NCBI GenBank assembly: GCA_029101205.1
Contig: JAQXQO010000134.1
Location: 1 to 45,280 of the forward strand
DNA length: 45,280 bases
Source of the DNA: Coriobacteriales bacterium
GTDB lineage: Bacteria; Actinomycetota; Coriobacteriia; Coriobacteriales; Atopobiaceae
Direction of reading: 5' to 3'
The notes under the pieces are model-generated. The model was given only the letters and a program-made list of their open reading frames with translations, did no database searches and was not told where the DNA came from. The position numbers were made by a program, and so were the translations under genes. Below are positions 27,076 to 36,348 of this stretch, piece by piece. Each line of letters starts with the position of its first letter. Position 1 is the stretch's first letter.

Positions 27076-28568
27076 GCAGGCAGCGTTACGTGATAGCACT
27101 GGACCAGGGAACCACGTCGTCTCGCTCGGTCCTGGTGGACCACGATGGTCACATGGTCGACTTCGTCCAGCGGCCGTTCCAGCAGATCTACCCGCATCCC
27201 GGCTGGGTGGAGCACAACCCGCAGGACATCCTGTTCTCGCAGCTGGGCTCGCTGACCGAGCTTCTGCAGCGCCACAACCTGGACGAGAAGGACATAGCGG
27301 GCATCGGCATCGACAACCAGCGCGAGACCACCATAGTATGGGACCCCTCCACCGGCACGCCCATAGCCAACGCCATCGTGTGGCAGTGCCGCAGGACCGA
27401 GCCCATCATCCGCAGGCTGTGCTCCGACCCCGCCGTCGCCGCAAAGATCCAGGCAAAGACGGGCCTTCTGCCCGACCCGTACTTCTCGGCCAGCAAGATC
27501 GCGTGGCTGCTGGACAACGTGCCGGGCGCCCGGAAGCGCGCCGAGGCGGGCGAGCTGCTGTTCGGCACGGTGGACACCTACCTGCTGTGGGTGCTCTCGG
27601 GCGGTCTGGTGCACGCCACCGACCCCACGAACGCCAGCCGCACCATGCTGTTCAACATCCACACGATGCGCTGGGACCCCTGGCTCCTGGACCTGTTTGG
27701 CATACCTGCCAGCATGATGCCCGAGGTCAGGCCCAGCTCGGGCGAGTTCGGCCAGACCAGCTACCCCGCCGTTCCGGCGGGCATCCCCCTGTGCGGCATC
27801 GCGGGCGACCAGCAGTCGGCGCTGTTCGGGCAGTGCTGCTTCCACGCGGGACAGGCAAAGAACACGTACGGCACGGGCTGCTTCCTGCTGATGCACACGG
27901 GAGACCAGGCGGCCAAGTCCACGCACCAGCTGGTGACCACCATAGCCGCCTCGGCCCCCGGCGTGGGCCACACCGAATACGCCCTGGAGGGCTCGGTCTT
28001 TGTGGGCGGCGCGCTCATACAGTGGATGCGAGACGAGCTGGGTATCATCCACAGCGCCCCCGAGACCGAGGCGCTGGCTCGCAGCGTGGAGGACACCGGC
28101 GGCGTGTACATAGTCCCCGCCTTCACTGGCCTGGGCGCCCCGTACTGGGACCCGGACGCGCGCGGGCTCATCTGCGGGCTCACCAGGGGCACCGGCAGGG
28201 CGCACCTGGCCCGCGCCGCCCTGGAGTCCTTGGCATACCAGATATACGACCTGGTGGACGCCATGCAGGCCGACGCCGGCAGGCAGCTGGACGTGCTGAA
28301 CGTGGACGGCGGCGCGTCAAAGAACGACTTCCTGGCGCAGTTCCAGGCCGACATCCTGGGCAAGCCGCTTCGCAGGCCCGAGAACATCGAGACGACCTCT
28401 CTGGGCGCAGCCTACCTGGCGGGCCTGGGGTGCGGGTTCTGGGACGGCATCGACGAGCTGGAGGACATGAGGCAGAAAGACGTCGTGTTCACGCCCCAGA
28501 TGAACCCCGGCGACGCCGAGATACTGGTCAACGGCTGGCACAAGGCGGTGCAGCGCGCGCTCCTGTAG
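27072..28568 (+). CDS. glpK: glycerol kinase
   Basis: YVIALDQGTTSSRSVLVDHDG, ATDPTNASRTMLFNIHT, YGTGCFLLMHTG, DGGASKNDFLAQFQADI; ATGA overlap with hydrolase. Confidence 0.96.
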   Translation: MSRQRYVIALDQGTTSSRSVLVDHDGHMVDFVQRPFQQIYPHPGWVEHNPQDILFSQLGSLTELLQRHNLDEKDIAGIGIDNQRETTIVWDPSTGTPIANAIVWQCRRTEPIIRRLCSDPAVAAKIQAKTGLLPDPYFSASKIAWLLDNVPGARKRAEAGELLFGTVDTYLLWVLSGGLVHATDPTNASRTMLFNIHTMRWDPWLLDLFGIPASMMPEVRPSSGEFGQTSYPAVPAGIPLCGIAGDQQSALFGQCCFHAGQAKNTYGTGCFLLMHTGDQAAKSTHQLVTTIAASAPGVGHTEYALEGSVFVGGALIQWMRDELGIIHSAPETEALARSVEDTGGVYIVPAFTGLGAPYWDPDARGLICGLTRGTGRAHLARAALESLAYQIYDLVDAMQADAGRQLDVLNVDGGASKNDFLAQFQADILGKPLRRPENIETTSLGAAYLAGLGCGFWDGIDELEDMRQKDVVFTPQMNPGDAEILVNGWHKAVQRALL

Positions 28569-28646
28569 GCAGGCGCGCCCAGCTGGCCCCAGCCGGCATC
28601 GACCGGTGAGTGCTGGCACAAGAAGGGAGGGACGGCCTCGGCGACG

Positions 28647-29312
28647 CTACACGGAGTAGCCCAGGCCGCGATGCGTTAGGATGTAGCCCTTGGCGCCGAT
28701 GCTGTCCAGCACGCGGCGCAGGCGGTTCACGTTCACCGTCAGGGTGTTGTCGTCGACGTAGGCGTTCGAGTCCCACATGGTGGTAACGATCTCCTCGCGG
28801 GTGACCACGTTGCCCGCCCTGCTCATCAGAAGGCCCAGGATGCGCAGCTCGTTCTTTGTGAGGTCTGCCTTCTGGGTGCCGCACGCCACCTGACCTGACG
28901 ACAGGTCCAGCCGCACTCCCCTGTGGGTCATGTAGCGCACCATGTTGTTGGGCCGGCAGCGGCGCAGCAGCGACTGTATGCGCGCCATGAGGATTCGCTC
29001 GTCGTAGGGCTTTCGCACGAAGTCGTCCGCGCCGGTCGAGATGCTCATGAGCTCGTCGTAGCTCGACGTGCGGGAAGAGACCACCATCAGGGGCACCTCG
29101 CTGTGCTTCCTGAGCTCGCCCACCACGCGCAGGCCATCGACGCCGGGCAGGTCCAGGTCGGTCAGCACCAGGTCGGGCTGCGCGGCAATGGCCTCCTCGG
29201 CGGCCTCGATGTAGTTTGTGGCCATGACTACGGAGTCACCGTCAGCCGAGAGCAGGCGACGAAGGCCCTCACGGTCTGTGGGATTGCTCTCGATTACGAA
29301 AACCAGCGCCAT
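28647..29312 (-). CDS. OmpR-family response regulator (orphan in this window)
   Basis: Receiver with LTDLDLPGVDG and DDFVRKPY; C-terminal wHTH ending DNTLTVNVNRLRRVLDSIGAKGYILTHRGLGYSV. Confidence 0.9.
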   Translation of the reverse strand: MALVFVIESNPTDREGLRRLLSADGDSVVMATNYIEAAEEAIAAQPDLVLTDLDLPGVDGLRVVGELRKHSEVPLMVVSSRTSSYDELMSISTGADDFVRKPYDERILMARIQSLLRRCRPNNMVRYMTHRGVRLDLSSGQVACGTQKADLTKNELRILGLLMSRAGNVVTREEIVTTMWDSNAYVDDNTLTVNVNRLRRVLDSIGAKGYILTHRGLGYSV

Positions 29313-29636
29313 GGCAACCACCCATATACATAAATTCCGAATATAAGTTATTTGTTTATCTAGAATAGCATGCGAGTCTTACGAACGTATTCATTTTTTC
29401 TTTTGATAAATGCACAACTTTACGTACGCCGAAAGCAACCGGGTCGCAGAAGACACGCTGCCCCTCCTAGTCCCTCGCAGGCGACCGTCACCGCACATCG
29501 CCGTACCCGGCGCGCACCCATAGCCTACAATGGGCGCAGCCGCGGCGCGCACTCAACGTCGCACATGGTAATAGCTTGTTAAACTATACGGCTATTTACC
29601 TCGTATTTTTTAGATATTGACGCAAATTCGCCGCAC

Positions 29637-30710
29637 GTGGTCCCACGATGGTTGGAGGGGTTCTTGGACGCATCGTTCGCAATCCGCTACGCCGCCTGCG
29701 CGGCCCTGGCGGCAACTGGCGCGCTGGGGGTGCGCAGGGAGCCCGCCGGCTTCGTCCACTGGCTGCCCCTGGCGTCCGCCGTTCTGGTGGCCGGGGCAGC
29801 GCCTGTTGGAGGGGCCGCACTGCCAGCGTGGATCGCCGGAGCGTCCGGGGTCGTCTGGGCCATAGGCGTGCCGGGCGCCTGCCTGGGACTGGTGGCGCTG
29901 GTGGCAGACGTGGTTCTGGCCCTGGTCCGGCGGCGCTGGAGGCCCCAGCACTTCCTGGACGTGGCCATCCTGGTGGCGACCGCCGTCAGCTGGGCGTGCG
30001 CGCAGCGCCTGGGCTGGATGCCGCCCCTGACCCCCTGGGACGCGGGCGTGGCTGCTGCGGCCAGCGCGGCACCAATCGCCCGGCCCGCCGTTGCGCTGGC
30101 ATGGGCGCTCTTGGGCCTGCAGGCGCTGACGGGCGTCAGCATCTGGCTGTTCCTGGGGTTCACCTGGGGCTACGCGTGGCTGGCGCACCGACGCGCCCGG
30201 TCCGCCCGCTACGGGGCCATCGTGGTCCTGGGCGCGGCCGTCAGGAACGGGAGGCCGGTTCCCCTGCTGCAGCGGCGCATTGACCGTGCGGCGCAGCTGT
30301 GGAGGTCCACGGGCACCGACACTCTCGTGATTCCCACGGGGCGCGAATCGCAGGACGACCAGACCGAGGCGGACGCCATCCGCGACGGTCTCATGCGCGA
30401 GGGCGTCCCCGCCCGCAGCATCGCCTGCGAGAGGCGCGCGACGTCCACGCGAGAGAACCTGCTCTTCTCGCAGGAAATCATGGGGCAAAGGGGCGTCTGC
30501 GGGAGGGTGGCCGTGGTGACGAACGACTTTCATGCGTTGCGCACCAGGCTGCTGGCTCGCAGCCTGGGCATGGACGTCGACGTGGTGCCCTGCCCCACCC
30601 CCAGCCCGCTGTACGCCACCGTGCGCGAGTACTATGCAAACCTGATGCGTCACCCCTGGACGCTGCCCCTGGCCGGCGCCCTGCTGTGGGCGGTGCTGAT
30701 GTACGGGTAG
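29637..30710 (+). CDS. YdcF/SanA (DUF218)-family membrane protein
   Basis: GAIVVLGAAVRNGRPVPLLQRRIDRA, ESQDDQTEADAIRDGL, VTNDFHALRTRLLARSLG, preceded by TM segments. Confidence 0.88.
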   Translation: MVPRWLEGFLDASFAIRYAACAALAATGALGVRREPAGFVHWLPLASAVLVAGAAPVGGAALPAWIAGASGVVWAIGVPGACLGLVALVADVVLALVRRRWRPQHFLDVAILVATAVSWACAQRLGWMPPLTPWDAGVAAAASAAPIARPAVALAWALLGLQALTGVSIWLFLGFTWGYAWLAHRRARSARYGAIVVLGAAVRNGRPVPLLQRRIDRAAQLWRSTGTDTLVIPTGRESQDDQTEADAIRDGLMREGVPARSIACERRATSTRENLLFSQEIMGQRGVCGRVAVVTNDFHALRTRLLARSLGMDVDVVPCPTPSPLYATVREYYANLMRHPWTLPLAGALLWAVLMYG

Positions 30711-30818
30711 TCAATTAGCGAGCTGCCTCGCTATATCGCAGTCGGCTCCCGCTATACTAGACAGCCGTTTGACGCGCGGCGCAGGGGGCGCCGCAGCGCC
30801 CGGGCGCGGGCAAAGGGG

Positions 30819-31277
30819 TTGGCGTTGGGACAGGTAACGGAGTCGCTCTTGGAGGCGTGGCTGCACCTCTCGACCACCCTCGACAGCATCAGGCTGGGAG
30901 GCGACCTGACCAAAAACGAGTCGCTGGTATGCCTGACGCTGTACCGGCAGCTGCGCAACGACCCCGACACCCGCCTGACCCCCACCCAGATAGCACAGCG
31001 CACCAGAATCCGAAAGTCGCAGGTCAACCGCACCCTGAACAAGCTGGAAGCCCGCGGCATGGTAACGCGCGAGCACTCCACCACCGACCGCCGCGAGATC
31101 TACGTCCACATGGAGCTGGACCGCGCGCCGGCGTTCAGCCAGCAGTACGGCGAGATATTGGGGCTGGTGCAGCAGGTGGTCGACGAGCTGGGCCCCGACG
31201 AGGCAGCCCGGGTGACCCGCATCATGAACCAGGTCAGCCATCTGGCCGAGAAGAACTTCCTGTTGGAGGGCGATTAG
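30819..31277 (+). CDS. MarR-family regulator
   Basis: TPTQIAQRTRIRKSQVNRTLNKLEARGMVTREHSTTDRREIYVHM; TTG start. Confidence 0.82.
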   Translation: MALGQVTESLLEAWLHLSTTLDSIRLGGDLTKNESLVCLTLYRQLRNDPDTRLTPTQIAQRTRIRKSQVNRTLNKLEARGMVTREHSTTDRREIYVHMELDRAPAFSQQYGEILGLVQQVVDELGPDEAARVTRIMNQVSHLAEKNFLLEGD

Positions 31278-31278
31278 C

Positions 31279-31719
31279 ATGCCAGAGCGTTCCTACAAGG
31301 CAAAGCAGATGATCGTGGTCCGCCGCGACCTAAAGATGCGCAAGGGAAAGATTGCCGCCCAGGCAGGCCACGCCTGCGTGGAGGCCACGCTGATGGCGCT
31401 GGCCCACGAGGGGCGCCTGGACGAGGTCAGGCTGTCGGCCGATGCCACCTGGGCGTACCTGGACGACGAGGGCACCGCGCCCACGCCCCTGAGCGAGTGG
31501 TTCGACGCCGGCGTCGCAAAGGTGTGCGTGTACGTGGACTCCGAGGAGGAGCTGCTGGACCTGGCGCGGCGCGGCCGCGAGGCGGGCTTCCTGGTGGCGC
31601 TGATCCGCGACGCCGGCTTCACGGAATTCCACGGCGAGCCCACCTATACCTGCCTGGCCTTCGAACCGCTGCGCGGCGAGCAGATAGACCCCCTGACGGG
31701 CAAGCTGCCGCTGTACTAG
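31279..31719 (+). CDS. peptidyl-tRNA hydrolase Pth2 family
   Basis: KQMIVVRRDLKMRKGKIAAQAGHACVEA and DAGFTEFHGEPTYTCLAFEPL. Confidence 0.87.
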   Translation: MPERSYKAKQMIVVRRDLKMRKGKIAAQAGHACVEATLMALAHEGRLDEVRLSADATWAYLDDEGTAPTPLSEWFDAGVAKVCVYVDSEEELLDLARRGREAGFLVALIRDAGFTEFHGEPTYTCLAFEPLRGEQIDPLTGKLPLY

Positions 31720-31878
31720 GGGCCAGGTTGGCGGCTGGGGGTTCGGTCGGCGACCAGGGGCCAGGTCGGCGGCGTCGTCGCATCCGAATTCGACCGCTCC
31801 CCGGCCGCAAACAACCGCCCGTCGAACTGTGACGGGAGTGTGAAGTCTCAACGAATTGGTTCTTCTTGCCTGCACGGT

Positions 31879-31923
31879 GAACAGGTGCCTGATAAAGTGT
31901 ACTCAACAGACAGGTACCTGTTC
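31879..31923. promoter_or_regulatory. Paired operator-like palindromes: GAACAGGTGCCTG and CAGGTACCTGTTC
   Basis: 13-bp inverted repeats with one mismatch, 19-nt spacer; the second contains the perfect palindrome ACAGGTACCTGT; upstream of 31983. Confidence 0.65.
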
Positions 31924-31982
31924 ATTAAATCTTCATGTATTGCCGCAAGAGACGGCACGCACAGAATTCAGAGAGGAATCTC

Positions 31983-32927
31983 ATGGCAGACGAGTTCCAG
32001 AACATGGACGTCGCAGACGACGAGAACCAGAACAACACCCCCGCAGGCAACACCGACGACCAGCAGCACGACGACATCGAGGACATGCCCCTGATCGACA
32101 AGGTCGGTCGCATGAGTGGCCTGCTCCATCGCTATACGAAGAACCAGGCAGAGGCCCACGGCCGCTTTGGCGACCCGCTGCGTGGCCAGGGCCGCCTGCT
32201 GACCCTGCTGAAGGCCAAGCCCGAGACCAGCCAGCGCGAGCTCTCCTTCCTGCTGGACATGCGTCAGCAGTCCCTTTCCGAGCTGCTAGCAAAGCTGGAG
32301 GAGAAGGGCTTCATCACCCGCGAGAAGTCCGAGGAGGACGGCCGCGTCATGATGGTGAAGCTGACCGAGGCTGGCGCCAACGCAGCTCCCGACCTAGAGG
32401 AGATGGACCCCAACGAGGACGTCTTCGCCTGCCTGACCGACGAGGAGCGTCAGCAGTTCGAGGCCTCCATCGTGAAGGTCACCAAGTCCCTGCAGCAGAA
32501 GCTGGTCCAGATGGGCGACGATCCCAACGCCCGTCCCCGTCGCGACGAGCGTGGCGGCGACCGTCGCGGTGGCTTCCGCGGTGGGCGCGACGACCGCGAC
32601 CGTGGTGGCTTCCGTGGCGATCGCGGCGGCTATCGCGGCGGCCGTGACGACCGTGGCGGCTTCCGCGGTGGGCGCGACGACCGTGGTGGTTATCGTGGCG
32701 GCCGTGACGACCGCGGCGGCTTCCGTGGCGGGCGCGACGACCGTGGCGGCTTCCGCAGCGACCGCGGTGGGCGCGGCGGCTATCGCAGCGACCGCGGTGG
32801 CTACCGTGGCGGCCGTGACGACCACAGCAAGCCCGGCTACACCCGCGACGACTCGCGTCACGGCTACCGCAACAGCGGCTTCTATCCCAGCCGCAACGAG
32901 CGCTCCAAGGGCGACTCCCAGGAGTAG
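31983..32927 (+). CDS. MarR-type wHTH protein with C-terminal RGG/RDDRGG repeat tail
   Basis: wHTH LLTLLKAKPETSQRELSFLLDMRQQSLSELLAKLEEKGFITREKSEEDGRVMMVKLTEAG, then repeated GGFRGGRDDRGG / GGYRGGRDDRGG. Confidence 0.88.
   Translation: MADEFQNMDVADDENQNNTPAGNTDDQQHDDIEDMPLIDKVGRMSGLLHRYTKNQAEAHGRFGDPLRGQGRLLTLLKAKPETSQRELSFLLDMRQQSLSELLAKLEEKGFITREKSEEDGRVMMVKLTEAGANAAPDLEEMDPNEDVFACLTDEERQQFEASIVKVTKSLQQKLVQMGDDPNARPRRDERGGDRRGGFRGGRDDRDRGGFRGDRGGYRGGRDDRGGFRGGRDDRGGYRGGRDDRGGFRGGRDDRGGFRSDRGGRGGYRSDRGGYRGGRDDHSKPGYTRDDSRHGYRNSGFYPSRNERSKGDSQE
32552..32820 (+). repeat. Degenerate in-frame repeats encoding [FY]RGGRDDRGG
   Basis: Recurring ggcttccgcggtgggcgcgacgaccgtggc-type units. Confidence 0.85.
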
Positions 32928-33007
32928 CCCGGCAGCATAGCGCGCAGGTCAGCAGCGCGCGTGTCAGCAGCGCGTTCAACTGCAGCAGGCCAGCAGCACG
33001 TTCATCA

Positions 33008-33040
33008 GGGCAGACGCCACGAGGCGCCTGCCCTTCTTTT
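33008..33040 (+). terminator. GGGCAGACGCC-acga-GGCGCCTGCCC + TTCTTTT
   Basis: 11-bp stem with one mismatch followed by a T-rich tract. Confidence 0.8.
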
Positions 33041-33237
33041 ATGGCAACGCCAGCCGGGGCTCCGCCAACGCCGGCGCGGCTCCGTCAGACATGCATTGGC
33101 GACGACGCTTGGCTGGGCGGGAATGTCGTGGTCCTTCCCGACGTCAGGCTGGCGTCCACGGCAGCCGCTCCCCCGCTCGCAGCAACAGCGGCCTTGCGCG
33201 GTCGCGCGGCTGCAGCGACGGGTCAGCGACGGCGCGC

Positions 33238-34227
33238 TTACACCAGCTCGTTCTCGCGCTCGTAGTGCTTGCCGTCCCAATACACGCGGCTGGCCACCTG
33301 CGCCTTCGGACCCAGCTCGACGTCCTTCAGCGCCCACTTCACGAACTCGTCGAAGCCCGTGCGGTCGACGATGTAGCCGATGTGCTCCTTGCCCTCGGGC
33401 TTGCTCTCGTCGATGTACTCCTCGATGTAGGCGTAGGTATTCTTCACGATCTTGATGATGGAGTCCTCGTCCACCCACCTCAGCCAGTCCTGGGCCATCC
33501 TGGGATTCTGCTTTCCGGTGCGCCCCATGATCTTTACGCGGAAGTAGTGCTCGGGGCTGCGCGTCCATGCCCTGGTGGGGCAGTAGTTCACGCACACGCC
33601 ACAGCCGATGCACTTGTCCACGTCGCGATGGATCTTTCCGTTGACCACCGTCAACGCCCCCACCGAGCGAGACTTGCAGTAGCGCACGCAAGCCTTGCAG
33701 GTGACGCAGCGGTCGGGGTTGTACTGCGGCTCGGTCATGCCGATAATGCCAAAGTCGTTCAGGGCCACATGCGCGCAGTCGTTCGAGCAGCCTGTGAACG
33801 CCACCTTGACGTGGCGGTTGTTCGGGAAGATGGCCTGGTCCATGCGGCGCGCGAACGCCGTCGTGTCGTAGCAGCCAAACGGGCACAGCCGCGAGCCGGG
33901 GCACGCCACGACGTTGCGCGTGCCACTGGCCAGATAGCCATGGTCCTTGTCCTGCTGGTTTATGTGCGTCTCCTCGATGACGGCGCGCAGCCGCTCGTTC
34001 ACCTTGGGCATGTCCTCCAGCTTGATGCCGGGAATCTCGATGCCCTGCCTGTTGGTCAAGAAGATCTCGCCGTTACCGAACTCCTCGGCTATCTGCACGA
34101 CCTTCTCCATGGTCTTCGCGCTCACGAGGCCGCCCGGCACGCGGACGCGCGACGCGGTCTCGCCGCGGACCTTGCTCTGCCTGAAGGCGTTCTTCTTCAT
34201 CGCCTTCACGTTGATGTCTTGCGTCAT
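33238..34227 (-). CDS. asrC: anaerobic sulfite reductase subunit C (siroheme/4Fe-4S)
   Basis: CPGSRLCPFGCYDTT, FTGCSNDCAHVALNDFGIIG, ferredoxin motifs CVTCKACVRYCKS and CIGCGVCVNYCP; adjacent asrAB. Confidence 0.93.
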   Translation of the reverse strand: MTQDINVKAMKKNAFRQSKVRGETASRVRVPGGLVSAKTMEKVVQIAEEFGNGEIFLTNRQGIEIPGIKLEDMPKVNERLRAVIEETHINQQDKDHGYLASGTRNVVACPGSRLCPFGCYDTTAFARRMDQAIFPNNRHVKVAFTGCSNDCAHVALNDFGIIGMTEPQYNPDRCVTCKACVRYCKSRSVGALTVVNGKIHRDVDKCIGCGVCVNYCPTRAWTRSPEHYFRVKIMGRTGKQNPRMAQDWLRWVDEDSIIKIVKNTYAYIEEYIDESKPEGKEHIGYIVDRTGFDEFVKWALKDVELGPKAQVASRVYWDGKHYERENELV

Positions 34228-34237
34228 CCGCGCCCCC

Positions 34238-35089
34238 CTAGTCCAGAAGGTCCTTGGACTCGGTGTAGTTGAACACCGGCCCGTCCAGGCACACGTAGCT
34301 CTTTCCGATGCGGCAGTGCCCGCACTTGCCCATGCCGCAGCACATCTTGCGCTCCTGGGAGACCCAGATGTTCTGGGGCTGCAGGCCCAGCTCCAACAGG
34401 CCCTTCACGCTGAAGCGCATCATGGGAGGCGGGCCCACCACGATGGCCTGGGCCGTCGAGGGGTCGTCCAGGGGCAGGTCGGGGATGTACTTCGTGACCA
34501 GGCCCACATTGCCCTGGTAGCCGTCGGGCGCACCGTCCACGGTAACCGTCAGGTCCACCCGGTCGGCCCAGTTGGCCAGATCGTCGCGGAACAGCAGGTT
34601 GTCGGGGCTGCGGAAGCCCACGATGACGTGCTTGTGGCTGGGGTCCTCCCCCGTCGACAGCGCCTCTACCACGCCGCGCACCGGCGACACGCCCGTGCCG
34701 CCCGCCACCACGACGACCTCGCCCCTCTGGAACACCGAGACGTCGAAGCCGTTGCCGTAGGGCCCGCGCAGGAGCACCGAGTCGCCCTCGCCGTAGTTGG
34801 CGAAGAGCTCGCCGGTCACGCGGCCCACGTTGCGGATTGTGAGGTCGATGGAGCTGCCGGGCACGACGCCCGAGACCGAGATGGGGGCCTCGCCGTACTT
34901 CGGGATGCTGACCTCGAAGAACTGGCCGGGACGCACGTCGCCCTTGAACTCCAGCCTGAAGGTGTGCTCGCGCTCCGTGTGCGAGACGATCTTCAGAATC
35001 TTCGCGGGCCACGGCACGTAGGGGTTGTCCTGCCACACCGGGGCCGGGCCGTCGCTCATGCGGATGGGGGCCACTTGCTGGTTACTCAT
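34238..35089 (-). CDS. asrB: anaerobic sulfite reductase subunit B (FAD/NAD-binding, 2Fe-2S)
   Basis: VVVAGGTGVSPVRGVVEAL, VGPPPMMRFSVKGLLELG, ERKMCCGMGKCGHCRIG. Confidence 0.93.
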   Translation of the reverse strand: MSNQQVAPIRMSDGPAPVWQDNPYVPWPAKILKIVSHTEREHTFRLEFKGDVRPGQFFEVSIPKYGEAPISVSGVVPGSSIDLTIRNVGRVTGELFANYGEGDSVLLRGPYGNGFDVSVFQRGEVVVVAGGTGVSPVRGVVEALSTGEDPSHKHVIVGFRSPDNLLFRDDLANWADRVDLTVTVDGAPDGYQGNVGLVTKYIPDLPLDDPSTAQAIVVGPPPMMRFSVKGLLELGLQPQNIWVSQERKMCCGMGKCGHCRIGKSYVCLDGPVFNYTESKDLLD

Positions 35090-36128
35090 GGGAGTCCTCC
35101 TTTGGCCCCTGCTGCAGCGCCACCACGGCATCGTTCAGGTGGTTGATGGCAGCTGCGAAGTTGATGTACTCGGGGCACACGGTGGTGCACCTGCCGCAGC
35201 CCACGCACATGTCGTAGCCAAAGCGGCGGCGGAAGTCATACACCTTGTGCAGCACCTTGAAGCGCATGCGCTCGCCGGCGGTGCGGCGGTACTCGCCGCC
35301 TCCCGCCACGTTGGTGTAGCCGTCCACCATGCAGCTGGCGGCAACGCGGCGCCTCTCGCCCGCACGGCCGTTGTCGGTGTAGAACACGTCCTGCATGGTG
35401 TAGCACGTGCACGTGGGGCAAACGAAGTTGCAGCGCCCGCACTCGATGCAGCGCGTGGTGTACTCGTCCCACAGCGGGGCGCGGTACAGCTCGTTCGGCA
35501 CCTCGTCAGGCACCGTGACCTGCGTCGGGTTGGAGTCGACGTGCGCCGGCTCCACGTCGCGCTCCTGGCTCGCAAAGCGCGCGAACAGCTTTGCCGACTC
35601 CTCGTCGGGCGCGTCCACGAGCACGTTGCCGTCCTCGTCGATGTCGACCGAGAAGTCGTAGCTGCCCTCGGGCGCCACGTTGGAGCCCATGCTGGCGCAG
35701 AAGCAGTCCTCGAACGAGTGGCCGCAGCCCATCAGCGCAAAGTGCACGTGGCTGCGGATGCGGTCGTAGTACCAGTCGCTGCGCGCACCGTTGTGCTGGT
35801 ACATCTGGTCCAGGCGACGCAGGCCGCACAGGTCGCACGCCCGCACGAAGGCTATGACCTCGGCGGGGTCGTCCTTCGGCACCATGACCTGATCCTCGGC
35901 GTAGTAGAACAGCGTCTGGCTCAGCGGAGTCAGCAGCTCCTTGAACGAGTAGTCCGATCGGTCCTGGAAGTCTATCTGGTCTGCCGACTCCACGAAGTCG
36001 TAGCGCACGACGTCGGTGTCGGTGAACCTGCCCTCGCCACGCTTCAGCACGGGCGCCCATATGCGATGGGTCTGCCCCAGCTCGGCGAGAGCGCGTCCGA
36101 AGCCGTCCGCGCTCAGAACGAAGCCCAC
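35082..36128 (-). CDS. asrA: anaerobic sulfite reductase subunit A (4Fe-4S)
   Basis: CDLCGLRRLDQMY, CIECGRCNFVCPTCTCYTMQD, CVGCGRCTTVCPEYINFA. Confidence 0.93.
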   Translation of the reverse strand: MGFVLSADGFGRALAELGQTHRIWAPVLKRGEGRFTDTDVVRYDFVESADQIDFQDRSDYSFKELLTPLSQTLFYYAEDQVMVPKDDPAEVIAFVRACDLCGLRRLDQMYQHNGARSDWYYDRIRSHVHFALMGCGHSFEDCFCASMGSNVAPEGSYDFSVDIDEDGNVLVDAPDEESAKLFARFASQERDVEPAHVDSNPTQVTVPDEVPNELYRAPLWDEYTTRCIECGRCNFVCPTCTCYTMQDVFYTDNGRAGERRRVAASCMVDGYTNVAGGGEYRRTAGERMRFKVLHKVYDFRRRFGYDMCVGCGRCTTVCPEYINFAAAINHLNDAVVALQQGPKEDSHE

Positions 36129-36348
36129 GGTCCCCTCCTGTCATAGGCCGCGGCAGTCCCCTCCCCAGAGGACGGGCCGACGGCGCTTACGGGCACAAAA
36201 GCCCCTCTCACTGAATTGTAGTCAAACTCATATCATTTCTGCGTAAGAAGGGCCGCGGATTCGCGAACGGCATTCCGACCCCATGACCCCCTACGCTCCG
36301 CTAACCCACGCGGCGACAGCCTCAGGGCGCGAAGACCAGGCAGGCCCC

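Noticed and set aside
26325-28568. 747-aa plus-strand ORF
   Set aside because: Its C-terminal part is the real glpK; the N-terminal part is an out-of-frame read of the alpha/beta hydrolase gene
31719-31800. Direct repeat GGGGCCAGGT[TC]GGCGGC downstream of pth2
   Set aside because: Two short GC-rich copies; likely chance or slippage
32947-33000. GTCAGCAGCGCG short repeats after the RGG gene
   Set aside because: Only two to three short imperfect units; not a CRISPR or defined repeat array
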